Part shown: one piece after another, positions 32,126 to 40,133 of the stretch | Position numbering within the stretch: position 1 is the first letter of the stretch | Layout: each line of letters opens with the position of its first letter | NCBI GenBank assembly: GCA_037446115.1 | Contig: JBBIJF010000005.1 | Span: forward strand, 111,139 to 175,138 | Direction: 5' to 3' | DNA: 64,000 nucleotides | Source: JANWXD01 sp037446115 | GTDB lineage: Bacteria > Acidobacteriota > Terriglobia > Bryobacterales > Bryobacteraceae | Notes under the pieces: model-generated | What the model saw: only the letters and a program-made list of their open reading frames with translations | Database searches by the model: none | What the model was told of the DNA's origin: nothing | Program-made: the position numbers and the translations under genes

Positions 32126-33421
32126 CTACTTTTCTTGGGTCCGCCGGGTATGCTGCGTCATCGCCTCCGGAGGGCGAGGTCGGCCGCGTAACATGACGGC
32201 GCGCGGTTGCCCGTTGGCGGTCTCGGTCCAGCTGAGAAACACCCTCCCACTGAGGCCTAGGGTGATCGAGGGGTACGTCGCGTTCGCCTTGAGAACCGGC
32301 AGGCGCATCAGGGAAGACAGTTTTCCGTCCGATCGGATGTCGCGATAATAGGGCGATACCGGCCCCCAGCCCGCGTGCAACCCGGCGTCCCTCGCCTGGA
32401 ACGTGATCGAAAGACGTTCGCCGTCACCGGCAACAGCCGGATGGGTCGGATCGGTCACACCCTCCGAGATCCGGATGCGTTCTGAGAAGGAAGCGCCTCC
32501 GTCAGCGGTCCACGCCGCATAGATCGCAGGATCGTTACCAGCTTCGGTGAACCAGACCACCCAGAGTTTCTCGCCGGCGGTGGCGACGGCGGGGCCCACG
32601 TGCGGACAGCCGTTGATCTTCCAGCCGTCCCGGGCCACCAGCCTCGGGCTCGACCAGGTGGCGCCCCGGTCCGGGGAGGCGGCCACGTAGATGTCCCGGG
32701 TCTGGTCCGGCTCGACGCCGCGCCAGAATACCAGAACCTTTCCGCCGGAAAATCCGATGGCCACGCGGCAGCAGGGGCAAATGTCTCCGGCGATGCGCGT
32801 GTTTGGTTCCCAGGTCTGACCGCCGTCGAAGGAGCGGGCCAGATACAGGGCGGACGTTCCCTCCGGATTGCGGCCGCTCCTTTGCTCCCGGCTGTCCAGC
32901 CACGCCACGTAGATCGCTCCGTCGGGAGCAACGGCGGCTCCCTGGAACGAATGTGAAACCGGAAGTCTGTCGTCGTTCAACGTGACTGCCTTGCTCCAGT
33001 TCGGCGCCATGGCGCTGCTGCGGGCGAACCGAATGTGACTGCCGCCCCCAACGGAAGGGTCCTTGCCGTTCCAAACCGCATAGAGCATGTTCTGATCGGG
33101 CGAAAGCAGCAGCTGGGCGCTGTTTGCCCCATGGTCGCTGACCTCGCCCTCAATGTCGTTCACACGCGCCGGTTCGCTAAAGGTGTCGCCGAGGTCCTGA
33201 GAAGACCGGATCCACAGATCCGCCCCTCCCTTGGGAGACCGCGCCGAATAGAGCAGATAGAGACCGTGCTGGCGCCGCGCAACGAGCTTCGGGCTGCGCC
33301 CCTCGGCGACGAGGTGAGGTTCCGGTTCAAAACGAACTTGCGATTGAGCCGAAGCATCGGTTGCGCACCAGCCGATCACGAAGACAGCCAGCACCGTAGC
33401 GTGCACTCCGGTTCGTGTCAT
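32126..33421 (-). CDS. Exported BNR/sialidase-like beta-propeller with a CPCC motif
   Basis: A 431-residue protein beginning MTRTGVHATV, with GGAGGG 6 nt before the ATG. A signal peptide ends at CATDASA. Asp-box motifs of the sialidase/BNR propeller recur: SQDLGDTF, SFDGGQTW, SPDRGATW, TADGGASF. The arginine triad of true sialidases is not evident. In the middle, C215-P-C217-C218 (DICPCCRV) and C272-P-H274 (NGCPHV) give a cysteine/histidine set that could bind a metal. It lies 11 nt after an Oar-like receptor and overlaps that gene's end with its Shine-Dalgarno, so the pair is an operon. Glycan binding or metal handling are both possible. Confidence 0.75.
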   Translation of the reverse strand: MTRTGVHATVLAVFVIGWCATDASAQSQVRFEPEPHLVAEGRSPKLVARRQHGLYLLYSARSPKGGADLWIRSSQDLGDTFSEPARVNDIEGEVSDHGANSAQLLLSPDQNMLYAVWNGKDPSVGGGSHIRFARSSAMAPNWSKAVTLNDDRLPVSHSFQGAAVAPDGAIYVAWLDSREQRSGRNPEGTSALYLARSFDGGQTWEPNTRIAGDICPCCRVAIGFSGGKVLVFWRGVEPDQTRDIYVAASPDRGATWSSPRLVARDGWKINGCPHVGPAVATAGEKLWVVWFTEAGNDPAIYAAWTADGGASFSERIRISEGVTDPTHPAVAGDGERLSITFQARDAGLHAGWGPVSPYYRDIRSDGKLSSLMRLPVLKANATYPSITLGLSGRVFLSWTETANGQPRAVMLRGRPRPPEAMTQHTRRTQEK

Positions 33422-33432
33422 CTTGTTCCCTC

Positions 33433-36345
33433 CTAAAACGACAACCGCAGCCCGATCTGCACCTGCCGTGCGTCGAAGGCGGCAATCGCCTGGCCAAAAT
33501 TGGGCGACGTAAGCACGCCGTCGGGCACGCCATAGTTGACGTTGTTCAACAGATTCGAAACCTCCCCGCGCAGCTGCAGGTTGACCCGTTCTCCCACGGC
33601 GAAGGCTTTGAACAGGGAGGCGTTCCATGAGAACAACCCCCGGCTTCGTTCCGTATTTCGTCCGATCGTGCCCAGCTGCCCGGGGGCGGGCGTCAACTGC
33701 GCCGCGGTGACACCGGGCGCCAGAGCCTGGCTGCGGGGGCCCCGCCGAATGCGGATCAGGCTACCCGGTACGTGCAAAATGCGGTTGCTGTTGACGCCGG
33801 CCGGGTTGTCGGTTCCGCTGAACAGAGTAAACGGCCGTCCGCTGTGGGCTGAAACGATGCCTTGAATCTGCCAGCCGCCGAGCCAGCGGTGCTTTCGCTG
33901 GAAGGGCAGGACATAGGAATACACGAAGCTGCCGACATGGCGGATGTCGAAATCCGACGGCCCCCGGTTCAACCGCCAATTGCGTTCATCCAGGGCCAGA
34001 AGCTGGCGATCAATGCCTGTGTTGGTGGTGGGAAAGTCGCTGACTTCGTCCAGGAATTTCGACCAGGCATAGGAGGCGCGAAGGAACAAGTCGTTCCGCC
34101 GCCACTCCACACCCGCCTCCAGGCCGTCGTAGCGGGAGTTGGCGGCCGATTCGAGTCCCACCACGACGCCCACGGACGGATCGGGACGGCGGGCCTGCGC
34201 CAGTCCGTCACCGCCGTTGGGCAAAACCGCCCGCGGCAGCCTGCGGCCCGCCGTGCCCAGGTAGCCGAGAGTCAGCTTTGCCGCCGGCGTGAACAACTGC
34301 CGCTCGATCTGCAGGTTGAAGTGCTGCGCGTACGGAGTACGGAGATTCCGATCCGGAAGCACCAGGCCGCTGGGAATCGCCGCCTGGGCCCCGGCCAGAA
34401 GGTCCGGGAACCGCAGATTCGCATTCACCAGGGTGCGGACGAGCGGCGGGTTGAAGCGCGTGAGCCCGACAAAGGCAAGTTCCAGAACGTTGTAATAGAC
34501 GCCGTAGCCGGCGCGCACCACGGTTTCGCCACTCTGGCGGGGACTCCAGGAAATGCCCAAGCGCGGCGCGAAGTTGTTGTGGTCGCCGCGAAAGCGGAAT
34601 GCGTCCCCGATGAGCCCGTTGACTTCGTAGGGTACGGTGTTCAGCTCGTAGCGCAGGCCGAGCGAGAGCGTGAGCCCCGGGCGAAGCCGCCAGTCGTCCT
34701 GGACGTAGGCGTGGGTTTCCGTACGCCGCAGACCGACAAACGGAGTGCCGATGTTCCGGCTGTAGGAAACGGGCCGGCCTGCCAGGAACTGACTGATGTT
34801 CAGGAATCGCAGCTGTCCGATGAACGCACTGTTGAAGGTGCCGTTGTTGAGTTGTTGCCGGCGGACGGCGGCGCCGGTCTTTAACGCGTGAGCGCCACGG
34901 AAGACCGTGACGTCGTCGGACCACTGAAAGCTGTTCTGCAGATTCCGCTGCGCCATGAAGAAGAAATGGCCCAGAAAGGTCAGGCCCGGCACGAAGACCG
35001 CACCCACCTGCCCGTTCCGGGCCGGATCGCCGAGCTGCGGTGGATCCTCAAAGCGGTCCAGGATGCGGAACCGCGAAAACTGCACCCGGGCCTCGTTCAT
35101 GACGCGGTGGGAGGGTGTCCAGTTGTGGTGCAGGGCATGGCTTTGCGAGCCGATGTCGCGGCGGCTCCGGCTCAACGCCGCCCCCGCAACCACGTGCGTA
35201 TCCGAATCCAAGTAGATGGAGCGCACGGTGGCGCGGTGCCTGGCGGAAAGTTGCCAGTCGCCGCGCACCACGAAATTGTGCATCTCGGCGCCCAGGCCTG
35301 TGGTGGCGCGGTGCAGATTGGTTCCCGGCACGTTGGGATCCACATAGAGGGCGGCCAGCGCTTTGACCGAATCGGCGGCCGCGGCCTTTTGCTCCGCTCG
35401 CAGGGTCTGGATCGTCGAAGTGGACGTGAAGCGCCGGATGAGCCCCTCGTAGTTGGCAAACACGAAGATGCGATCGCGCAGCAGGGGCCCGCCTGCCGCA
35501 ACTCCCGGCGTGTTTGACTTCAACGGCCGGCGAACCGGATCGAAGGCATTCCGGGCATCCAGCTTTTCGTTTCGCAGGTAATGATAGAGGCTTCCGTGCC
35601 ACTCGTTGGTGCCCCGCCGGGTGATGACACTGATCACCGCACCGTTGTTCCGCCCGTACTCGGCCTTATAGTTGTGCGTCAGCACTTGCATGCCCTCGAT
35701 GGATTCCAGGGGCAGCAACTGCTCACTGACGCCGCGGCCCATCAGCAGGCCGCCCTCGATTTCGTTGTAGTCGGTGGAATCCACCATGTAGTTGTTATTG
35801 CGGCTGCGCGCCCCCGCCGTGGCAAACGGCCGGTGAGCCTGATAGGCAGGAGCCACGCCGGGGGTCAGCAGCACCTGTGGGACGAAGTTCCGCCCCGTTC
35901 CTCCGCTGACCACCGGTAGCTCGGCCATGAGCCGCCGGTTGAATGTGCGGCCGGCGCCTCCCTCATCGAGTCCCACATCGCCCAGGGCTTCAGCCGTCAC
36001 TGTGATTTCCGATCGCTGGATCGCAGGCGCCAGCTCCACCCGGAGCGTTCGCCTCTGGCTGACCGTGAGAGAGACGGGCTCGTACACCACTCGGGCAAAC
36101 CCCGGCGCCGCAACCACGACCCGATAAACGCCGGCCGGCAGCCCCGCGATGTCGAAAGCGCCGGCGTGGTCTGTGGTCAGATCCCACCTGGCGCCGGACT
36201 CCAGCAGAACGACTTCGATCGAGGCCCGCTCCACGGCAAGCCCCTGCGGGTCCCGAACCGTCCCGCCGATTGCGGCGCCGATGTTCTGTGCCTGCGCGCG
36301 CAACGTAAGCAGGCAGATGACTCCCATGCATAACGACACTCGCAT
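33433..36345 (-). CDS. Oar-like TonB-dependent outer-membrane receptor (second)
   Basis: A 970-residue protein starting MRVSLCMGVICLL, with GGAGGT 5 nt upstream (complement of 36351-36356), which rules out the earlier in-frame start. A signal peptide ends at TLRAQA. A carboxypeptidase-regulatory domain follows (GGTVRDPQGLAVERASIEV, HAGAFDIAGLPAGVYRVVV), then the plug (YMVDSTDYNEIEGG) and a barrel ending QIGLRLSF with terminal Phe. It belongs to the same family as the receptor at 24432-27830 but is about 160 residues shorter and distinct in sequence. Neighbouring genes (CPCC propeller, cysteine-rich exported protein) suggest a metal- or glycan-linked ligand. Confidence 0.9.
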   Translation of the reverse strand: MRVSLCMGVICLLTLRAQAQNIGAAIGGTVRDPQGLAVERASIEVVLLESGARWDLTTDHAGAFDIAGLPAGVYRVVVAAPGFARVVYEPVSLTVSQRRTLRVELAPAIQRSEITVTAEALGDVGLDEGGAGRTFNRRLMAELPVVSGGTGRNFVPQVLLTPGVAPAYQAHRPFATAGARSRNNNYMVDSTDYNEIEGGLLMGRGVSEQLLPLESIEGMQVLTHNYKAEYGRNNGAVISVITRRGTNEWHGSLYHYLRNEKLDARNAFDPVRRPLKSNTPGVAAGGPLLRDRIFVFANYEGLIRRFTSTSTIQTLRAEQKAAAADSVKALAALYVDPNVPGTNLHRATTGLGAEMHNFVVRGDWQLSARHRATVRSIYLDSDTHVVAGAALSRSRRDIGSQSHALHHNWTPSHRVMNEARVQFSRFRILDRFEDPPQLGDPARNGQVGAVFVPGLTFLGHFFFMAQRNLQNSFQWSDDVTVFRGAHALKTGAAVRRQQLNNGTFNSAFIGQLRFLNISQFLAGRPVSYSRNIGTPFVGLRRTETHAYVQDDWRLRPGLTLSLGLRYELNTVPYEVNGLIGDAFRFRGDHNNFAPRLGISWSPRQSGETVVRAGYGVYYNVLELAFVGLTRFNPPLVRTLVNANLRFPDLLAGAQAAIPSGLVLPDRNLRTPYAQHFNLQIERQLFTPAAKLTLGYLGTAGRRLPRAVLPNGGDGLAQARRPDPSVGVVVGLESAANSRYDGLEAGVEWRRNDLFLRASYAWSKFLDEVSDFPTTNTGIDRQLLALDERNWRLNRGPSDFDIRHVGSFVYSYVLPFQRKHRWLGGWQIQGIVSAHSGRPFTLFSGTDNPAGVNSNRILHVPGSLIRIRRGPRSQALAPGVTAAQLTPAPGQLGTIGRNTERSRGLFSWNASLFKAFAVGERVNLQLRGEVSNLLNNVNYGVPDGVLTSPNFGQAIAAFDARQVQIGLRLSF

Positions 36346-36440
36346 ATCAGACCTCCAAATCAATTTCTGTTGCACAAGTTAGAAGACACCTCTACTGGCC
36401 GGCCCGCACCGCACCGGACCGGCAAACCAAACGCGGCACG

Positions 36441-36842
36441 CTACAGGGCAGGCGGAGGTCTTTCGTACAGGAACGGGGAAAGAAGGCAGGCAAAACTACC
36501 GGGCCCGCCGCCGTGGAGGGGGGCCGTGGAAGCAGCGATCGGACCGGCGAAGGCACTTGCCGTTTCCAGGAGGAAGTCGCGCGTGGTTGTAAGCCTGGAG
36601 GGAAGCTTGCACCGCTGGGAACACTTCGGCCCGGCCTGCCAGCCGGAACCTTCGGCGCTCGACGAACGGCTGTTCTTGCAACAGCAACTCGCTTTGTTCC
36701 GGCAGCAGGACATCCCCGATTCGGGCCGGCTCTCAGCGGGAAGGAAAAAGACAGCAGCGTGCGAGCAGAGGAGCCCCAGCGACAGCACTACTGCCGTCAG
36801 GCCCGACATCATCCCCTGCGGATGACCCAGAAGGCGGCTCAC
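36441..36842 (-). CDS. Small cysteine-rich exported or membrane protein
   Basis: A 133-residue protein. The GTG start at 36842 has AGGTGA 4 nt upstream; ATGs at 36812 and 36809 are alternatives. A hydrophobic helix (LTAVVLSLGLLCSHAAVFFLP, residues 15-35) precedes a cysteine cluster C46 C47, C53 C54 C55, C74 and C78 in a basic context. Pro/Gly-rich segments follow. No family is recognised. Clustered CC/CCC after an export signal recalls small copper- or zinc-binding proteins. It is the first gene upstream of the second receptor on the same strand (95 nt gap). Confidence 0.55.
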   Translation of the reverse strand: MSRLLGHPQGMMSGLTAVVLSLGLLCSHAAVFFLPAESRPESGMSCCRNKASCCCKNSRSSSAEGSGWQAGPKCSQRCKLPSRLTTTRDFLLETASAFAGPIAASTAPLHGGGPGSFACLLSPFLYERPPPAL

Positions 36843-37075
36843 TCCGTCACCTCGCGTTGGTGCACCATTCTACTTCGGTGCCCCCGACAGCGGAGTTACG
36901 CTGTACCGAAGAGTTTATGCCCCGCGCTACCCCACGCTGCGCGGCAGTGCCAGAGCCGAAGTAAAGTCGAGGAGCTGCGGTGCCGTCCGGGCTGGGTTTG
37001 TCTCGGAGATTTCCGCACGGCGTCTGGGCAGGTCGAAGGGAGTTATCCTAACCCGGAGGACGTTATCCTCTGCAC

Positions 37076-38188
37076 ATGCTGGATCTGGATCTCAAGCACG
37101 CCCCGCCGATGCCCCGGAAGAAAGACTACAAGATCGGTGTGATCGGCGCGGGATTTATCGTAGACCAAGTGCAGCTGGTGGCGTATCGCCATGCGGGTTA
37201 CCAGGTCGAGGCCATCGCCTCCCAACGGCCGGAGCGAGCCCGCGAGGTGGCGGCCCGGCACGGGATCCCCACGGTTTACGGATCGTGGCGCGAGCTTGCG
37301 GCCGATCCCAGCATCGAAGTGCTGGATGTGGCCGTCCCTCCCGGTGAGCAGCCTGCGATTCTGCTCGAGATTGCCTCAACCGCGCACCACCTCAGAGGCG
37401 TGCTCGCCCAAAAGCCTTTGGCCCTCAACTACGCCGACGCCTGCCGCATCGTTCAAGCGTATGCAGAAGCCGGGATCTTGCTGGCGGTGAACCAGAACAT
37501 GCGTTATGATCCGTCGGTCAGGGCCTGCAAGACTTTGATCGAGCGGGGCGATCTCGGCGAGCCGGTTCTGGCGACGATGGAAATGCGCGCGAGCCCCCAC
37601 TGGCAGCCGTGGTGCGCGGCGTACGGCCGCATGACGCTGCTGATCATGAGCATCCATCATCTGGATACCTTCCGTTACTGGTTCGGTGATCCCGACAGCG
37701 TCTACTGTAGCGTCCGGGAGGACCCAAGAACCGCCCGGCGCTGGGCGCACCGCGACGGCATCGCGCTCTACATCCTGGAATATGCGGGCGGGCTCCGGGC
37801 CGCGGCCTGGGACGACGTCTGGGCCGGTCCGTGGAACGAGGGGGCCGGAGCCGATATCTACATCCGCTGGCGCGTGGAGGGAAGCGAAGGCATGGCGCGA
37901 GGCACCATCGGCTGGCCGGCGTGGCCGAATCGAGAGCCCAGCACCCTGGACTTCACCACCCGGTCGGCCAACTGCTGGTTTTCACCTCGCTGGAACGCGG
38001 TATGGTTCCCCGACGCGTTTTCCGGAACCATGGGCGAGTTGTTGGACGCCATCACGACGGGGACGGAGCCGGCCATCAGCGGGCGGGATAATCTGCGCAC
38101 GATGGCGCTCGTCGAGGCCTGCTACAAGTCCGTCGAGGAGCACCGCCCCGTGCGGCTGGCGGAAATTCTTTCCGGAGGCACAACATGA
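37076..38188 (+). CDS. Gfo/Idh/MocA-family oxidoreductase
   Basis: A 370-residue dehydrogenase. The NAD(P)-binding fold opens with YKIGVIGAGFIVDQVQ (GxGxxx near residue 24), and the catalytic-lysine motif is LAQKPLAL (EKP in most relatives, here QKP). The C-terminal alpha/beta domain carries MSIHHLDTFRYWFG with the usual histidine-aspartate pair. It probably oxidises or reduces a sugar or cyclitol. ATG 37076 follows TATCCT by 6 nt with no Shine-Dalgarno; M12 (37109) is an alternative. The stop overlaps the next gene's start (ATGA). The pair resembles inositol- or sugar-catabolic couples. Confidence 0.87.
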   Translation: MLDLDLKHAPPMPRKKDYKIGVIGAGFIVDQVQLVAYRHAGYQVEAIASQRPERAREVAARHGIPTVYGSWRELAADPSIEVLDVAVPPGEQPAILLEIASTAHHLRGVLAQKPLALNYADACRIVQAYAEAGILLAVNQNMRYDPSVRACKTLIERGDLGEPVLATMEMRASPHWQPWCAAYGRMTLLIMSIHHLDTFRYWFGDPDSVYCSVREDPRTARRWAHRDGIALYILEYAGGLRAAAWDDVWAGPWNEGAGADIYIRWRVEGSEGMARGTIGWPAWPNREPSTLDFTTRSANCWFSPRWNAVWFPDAFSGTMGELLDAITTGTEPAISGRDNLRTMALVEACYKSVEEHRPVRLAEILSGGTT

Positions 38189-39045
38189 ATCTCGGCTTGA
38201 TCAATTCCGCCTGGCTTGGCTCGCCGATCGGCACGGCGGAAGGAATCCGCAAGACGAAGGAGATCGGCTTCGACGCGATTGACATCTTCGCCGACCCACT
38301 CGAAGCCGACGTCCGGGAACGGAAGCTGATCCGGGACACCTGCCGGCAGGTGGGCCTTCCGATCATTTCGGTGTGTTGCGTGGCGCTGGGCATCGCGGAC
38401 TTTAACGGCTCAGTACGCCGGTTTCACGCCGAACGCGTCCGGCGCTATCTCGACTTTGTCTATGAACTGGAGGGACGCAACCTGCTGCTCGTGCTCGGCG
38501 AGTACATCTGGCAGCAGGAGGTGATCAAGCCCCAGGATCAGTGGCGGTGGGCGGTGGACGAGGTGCGATCCCTGGGCGAGTACGCTGCGACGCTGGGGCT
38601 CGAGATTGCCCTGGAACTGGAACCTTTCCGGCTTTCCCTCATCAACTCCGTGGACCGCATGAAAGCATTCCTGGACGAGGTCAACTGCCCGGCGGTCAAA
38701 GCGAACCTGGACGTGTCCCACCTTGCGCTGGTGCGCACGCCTGCCGAACGCATCGCGGAGCTGCACGGACGTATCGCCCATGTGCATTTTTCCGACTGCG
38801 ACGGCGTCAAGCACGGGGACCTGCCCCCGGGGCGCGGGGTCGTGGACTTCCTGCCCTACCTGCGGGCCATCAAGGACACGGGGTTTGACGGGACGCTCAG
38901 CATCGAACTGGAATACTCCCCGGAGCCCGAGAGGATTGTGGAATGGGTGATGGAAGCCTACCGGGAGACAGACCGGCTGCTGCAGGAGGCGGGAATCCGG
39001 CGGCCCGAGCCTACTTGCCGCGGAACAGGTAGTAGAGGTCAATGA
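38185..39045 (+). CDS. Xylose isomerase-like TIM-barrel protein (sugar phosphate isomerase/epimerase)
   Basis: A 286-residue protein. Family strands are IGFDAIDIFADP, GLEIALELEPFR with the metal-binding glutamate, VKANLDVSHLAL (Asp-x-x-His), IAHVHFSDCDGVKHGDLPPGRGVVDF and GTLSIELEYSPEP. These are the metal ligands of AP-endonuclease-2-type isomerases and epimerases such as IolE, IolI or hydroxypyruvate isomerase. It is translationally coupled to the Gfo/Idh dehydrogenase upstream and so probably acts on the same sugar. The last 35 bases overlap the convergent gene. Confidence 0.87.
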   Translation: MNLGLINSAWLGSPIGTAEGIRKTKEIGFDAIDIFADPLEADVRERKLIRDTCRQVGLPIISVCCVALGIADFNGSVRRFHAERVRRYLDFVYELEGRNLLLVLGEYIWQQEVIKPQDQWRWAVDEVRSLGEYAATLGLEIALELEPFRLSLINSVDRMKAFLDEVNCPAVKANLDVSHLALVRTPAERIAELHGRIAHVHFSDCDGVKHGDLPPGRGVVDFLPYLRAIKDTGFDGTLSIELEYSPEPERIVEWVMEAYRETDRLLQEAGIRRPEPTCRGTGSRGQ

Positions 39046-40102
39046 GCAGGATGATAACGATCATCAGCTCCAGAACGAAGGCCCGCGCGTGATGGAACTC
39101 ATTGATCATGAACTGGTAGAGTTCGCCCGCCGTGCGCAGTTTGGCCTCGACCAGCCGACGGTAATCGTTGACGCCCACCTTGGCGGCGGCAAGCTGGTAG
39201 GCGCGCGCGTAAAACATGTCGCTGAGAAACTTGATGGCGTTGTCGGTGCGCTCGGTGAGTTCGGTGAGCTCCAGGCGCAGCGCGTTGAGACGCTCCGCTT
39301 CGCGGGCCAAACGCCAGCGCGCCAGAAAGCCTCTGCGGCGTTCCAGAGCATCATAGGCCCGCGTGAGGATTTCCGAGAGTAGCTCGTCGTAGCGGCGATA
39401 CTCGAGCAGCTGGCTGTTGGCGTACTCGAGCAATTGCAGGGTGGGGGCGGCGCCTTCGGGAGTGTCGTAGATCAGGGCGGCCAGCCAGCCGACCACCAGA
39501 AGGTCGCTGGGATAAAACGACATGCTGGACTGGAGCACCTCGCGCTGCTCGGCTTCCGACAGCGGTGCGACTTCTCCCCGAACGATCTGCGCCAAGGTGC
39601 GGCCATGGCGGAACAGCAGGTCGGAGGCCGAAAGGACGCGGCCGTCGTCGTCATGCGCTTCCGCCAGATGGATGACATAGTAGGCCTCGTCGAGCCAGTC
39701 GCTATACGGCTTGCCGATGGCCGGCCGCACGCGCTCGATGTGACACCTGGCGGCTTCGAGGGCACGGTTCTCCAGTTCGGGAGCCTCGATCCAGCGGCTG
39801 GAAAGAGCGACGACGTCCTCCCATCCCCCGCGAAACGGCGTCTCGAAATGCACGCTAATCACGCCATAGTCAAAGTACTTGATCCGGGTTTCGAAACACT
39901 CGCCGCCGGCAAGGCGAACGGGGTCCGAAGGCACCTCGACCGGCGGCCGTTCGAAGCGGACATAGTCGGGAGCCGCCAGTTTGAATCCCGGCTCTCGCCC
40001 GGGCGGGCCCGCACCCACCAGACGGCGCAACTCCTCCAGACGGATTTCGTCGGCGACGTCGTAAAGAAACAGGGCGCGGAAGGAGCCTTCGCAGTGACTC
40101 AC
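39011..40102 (-). CDS. C-terminally membrane-anchored protein of unknown function (RMD1/DUF155-like layout)
   Basis: A 363-residue protein. There is no signal peptide; residues 1-180 are a mixed alpha/beta domain (ECFETRIKYFDYGVISVHFE), residues about 200-320 are helical (LLEYANSQLLEYRRYDELL, LTELTERTDNAIKFLSDMF), and a single C-terminal helix (FVLELMIVIILLIDLYYLF) ends near the terminus. That layout resembles the RMD1/YagE (DUF155) family, but I could not confirm it. The GTG start at 40102 lies 9 nt after TAAACT. The function is unknown. Confidence 0.65.
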   Translation of the reverse strand: MSHCEGSFRALFLYDVADEIRLEELRRLVGAGPPGREPGFKLAAPDYVRFERPPVEVPSDPVRLAGGECFETRIKYFDYGVISVHFETPFRGGWEDVVALSSRWIEAPELENRALEAARCHIERVRPAIGKPYSDWLDEAYYVIHLAEAHDDDGRVLSASDLLFRHGRTLAQIVRGEVAPLSEAEQREVLQSSMSFYPSDLLVVGWLAALIYDTPEGAAPTLQLLEYANSQLLEYRRYDELLSEILTRAYDALERRRGFLARWRLAREAERLNALRLELTELTERTDNAIKFLSDMFYARAYQLAAAKVGVNDYRRLVEAKLRTAGELYQFMINEFHHARAFVLELMIVIILLIDLYYLFRGK

Positions 40103-40133
40103 GCTCCTGCCAGTTTACTCCCCGGTGCGAACT

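Noticed and set aside
32126..33421. True sialidase
   Set aside because: Asp-boxes of the BNR propeller are present, but the arginine triad and catalytic Asp/Tyr/Glu set of exo-sialidases are not recognisable.
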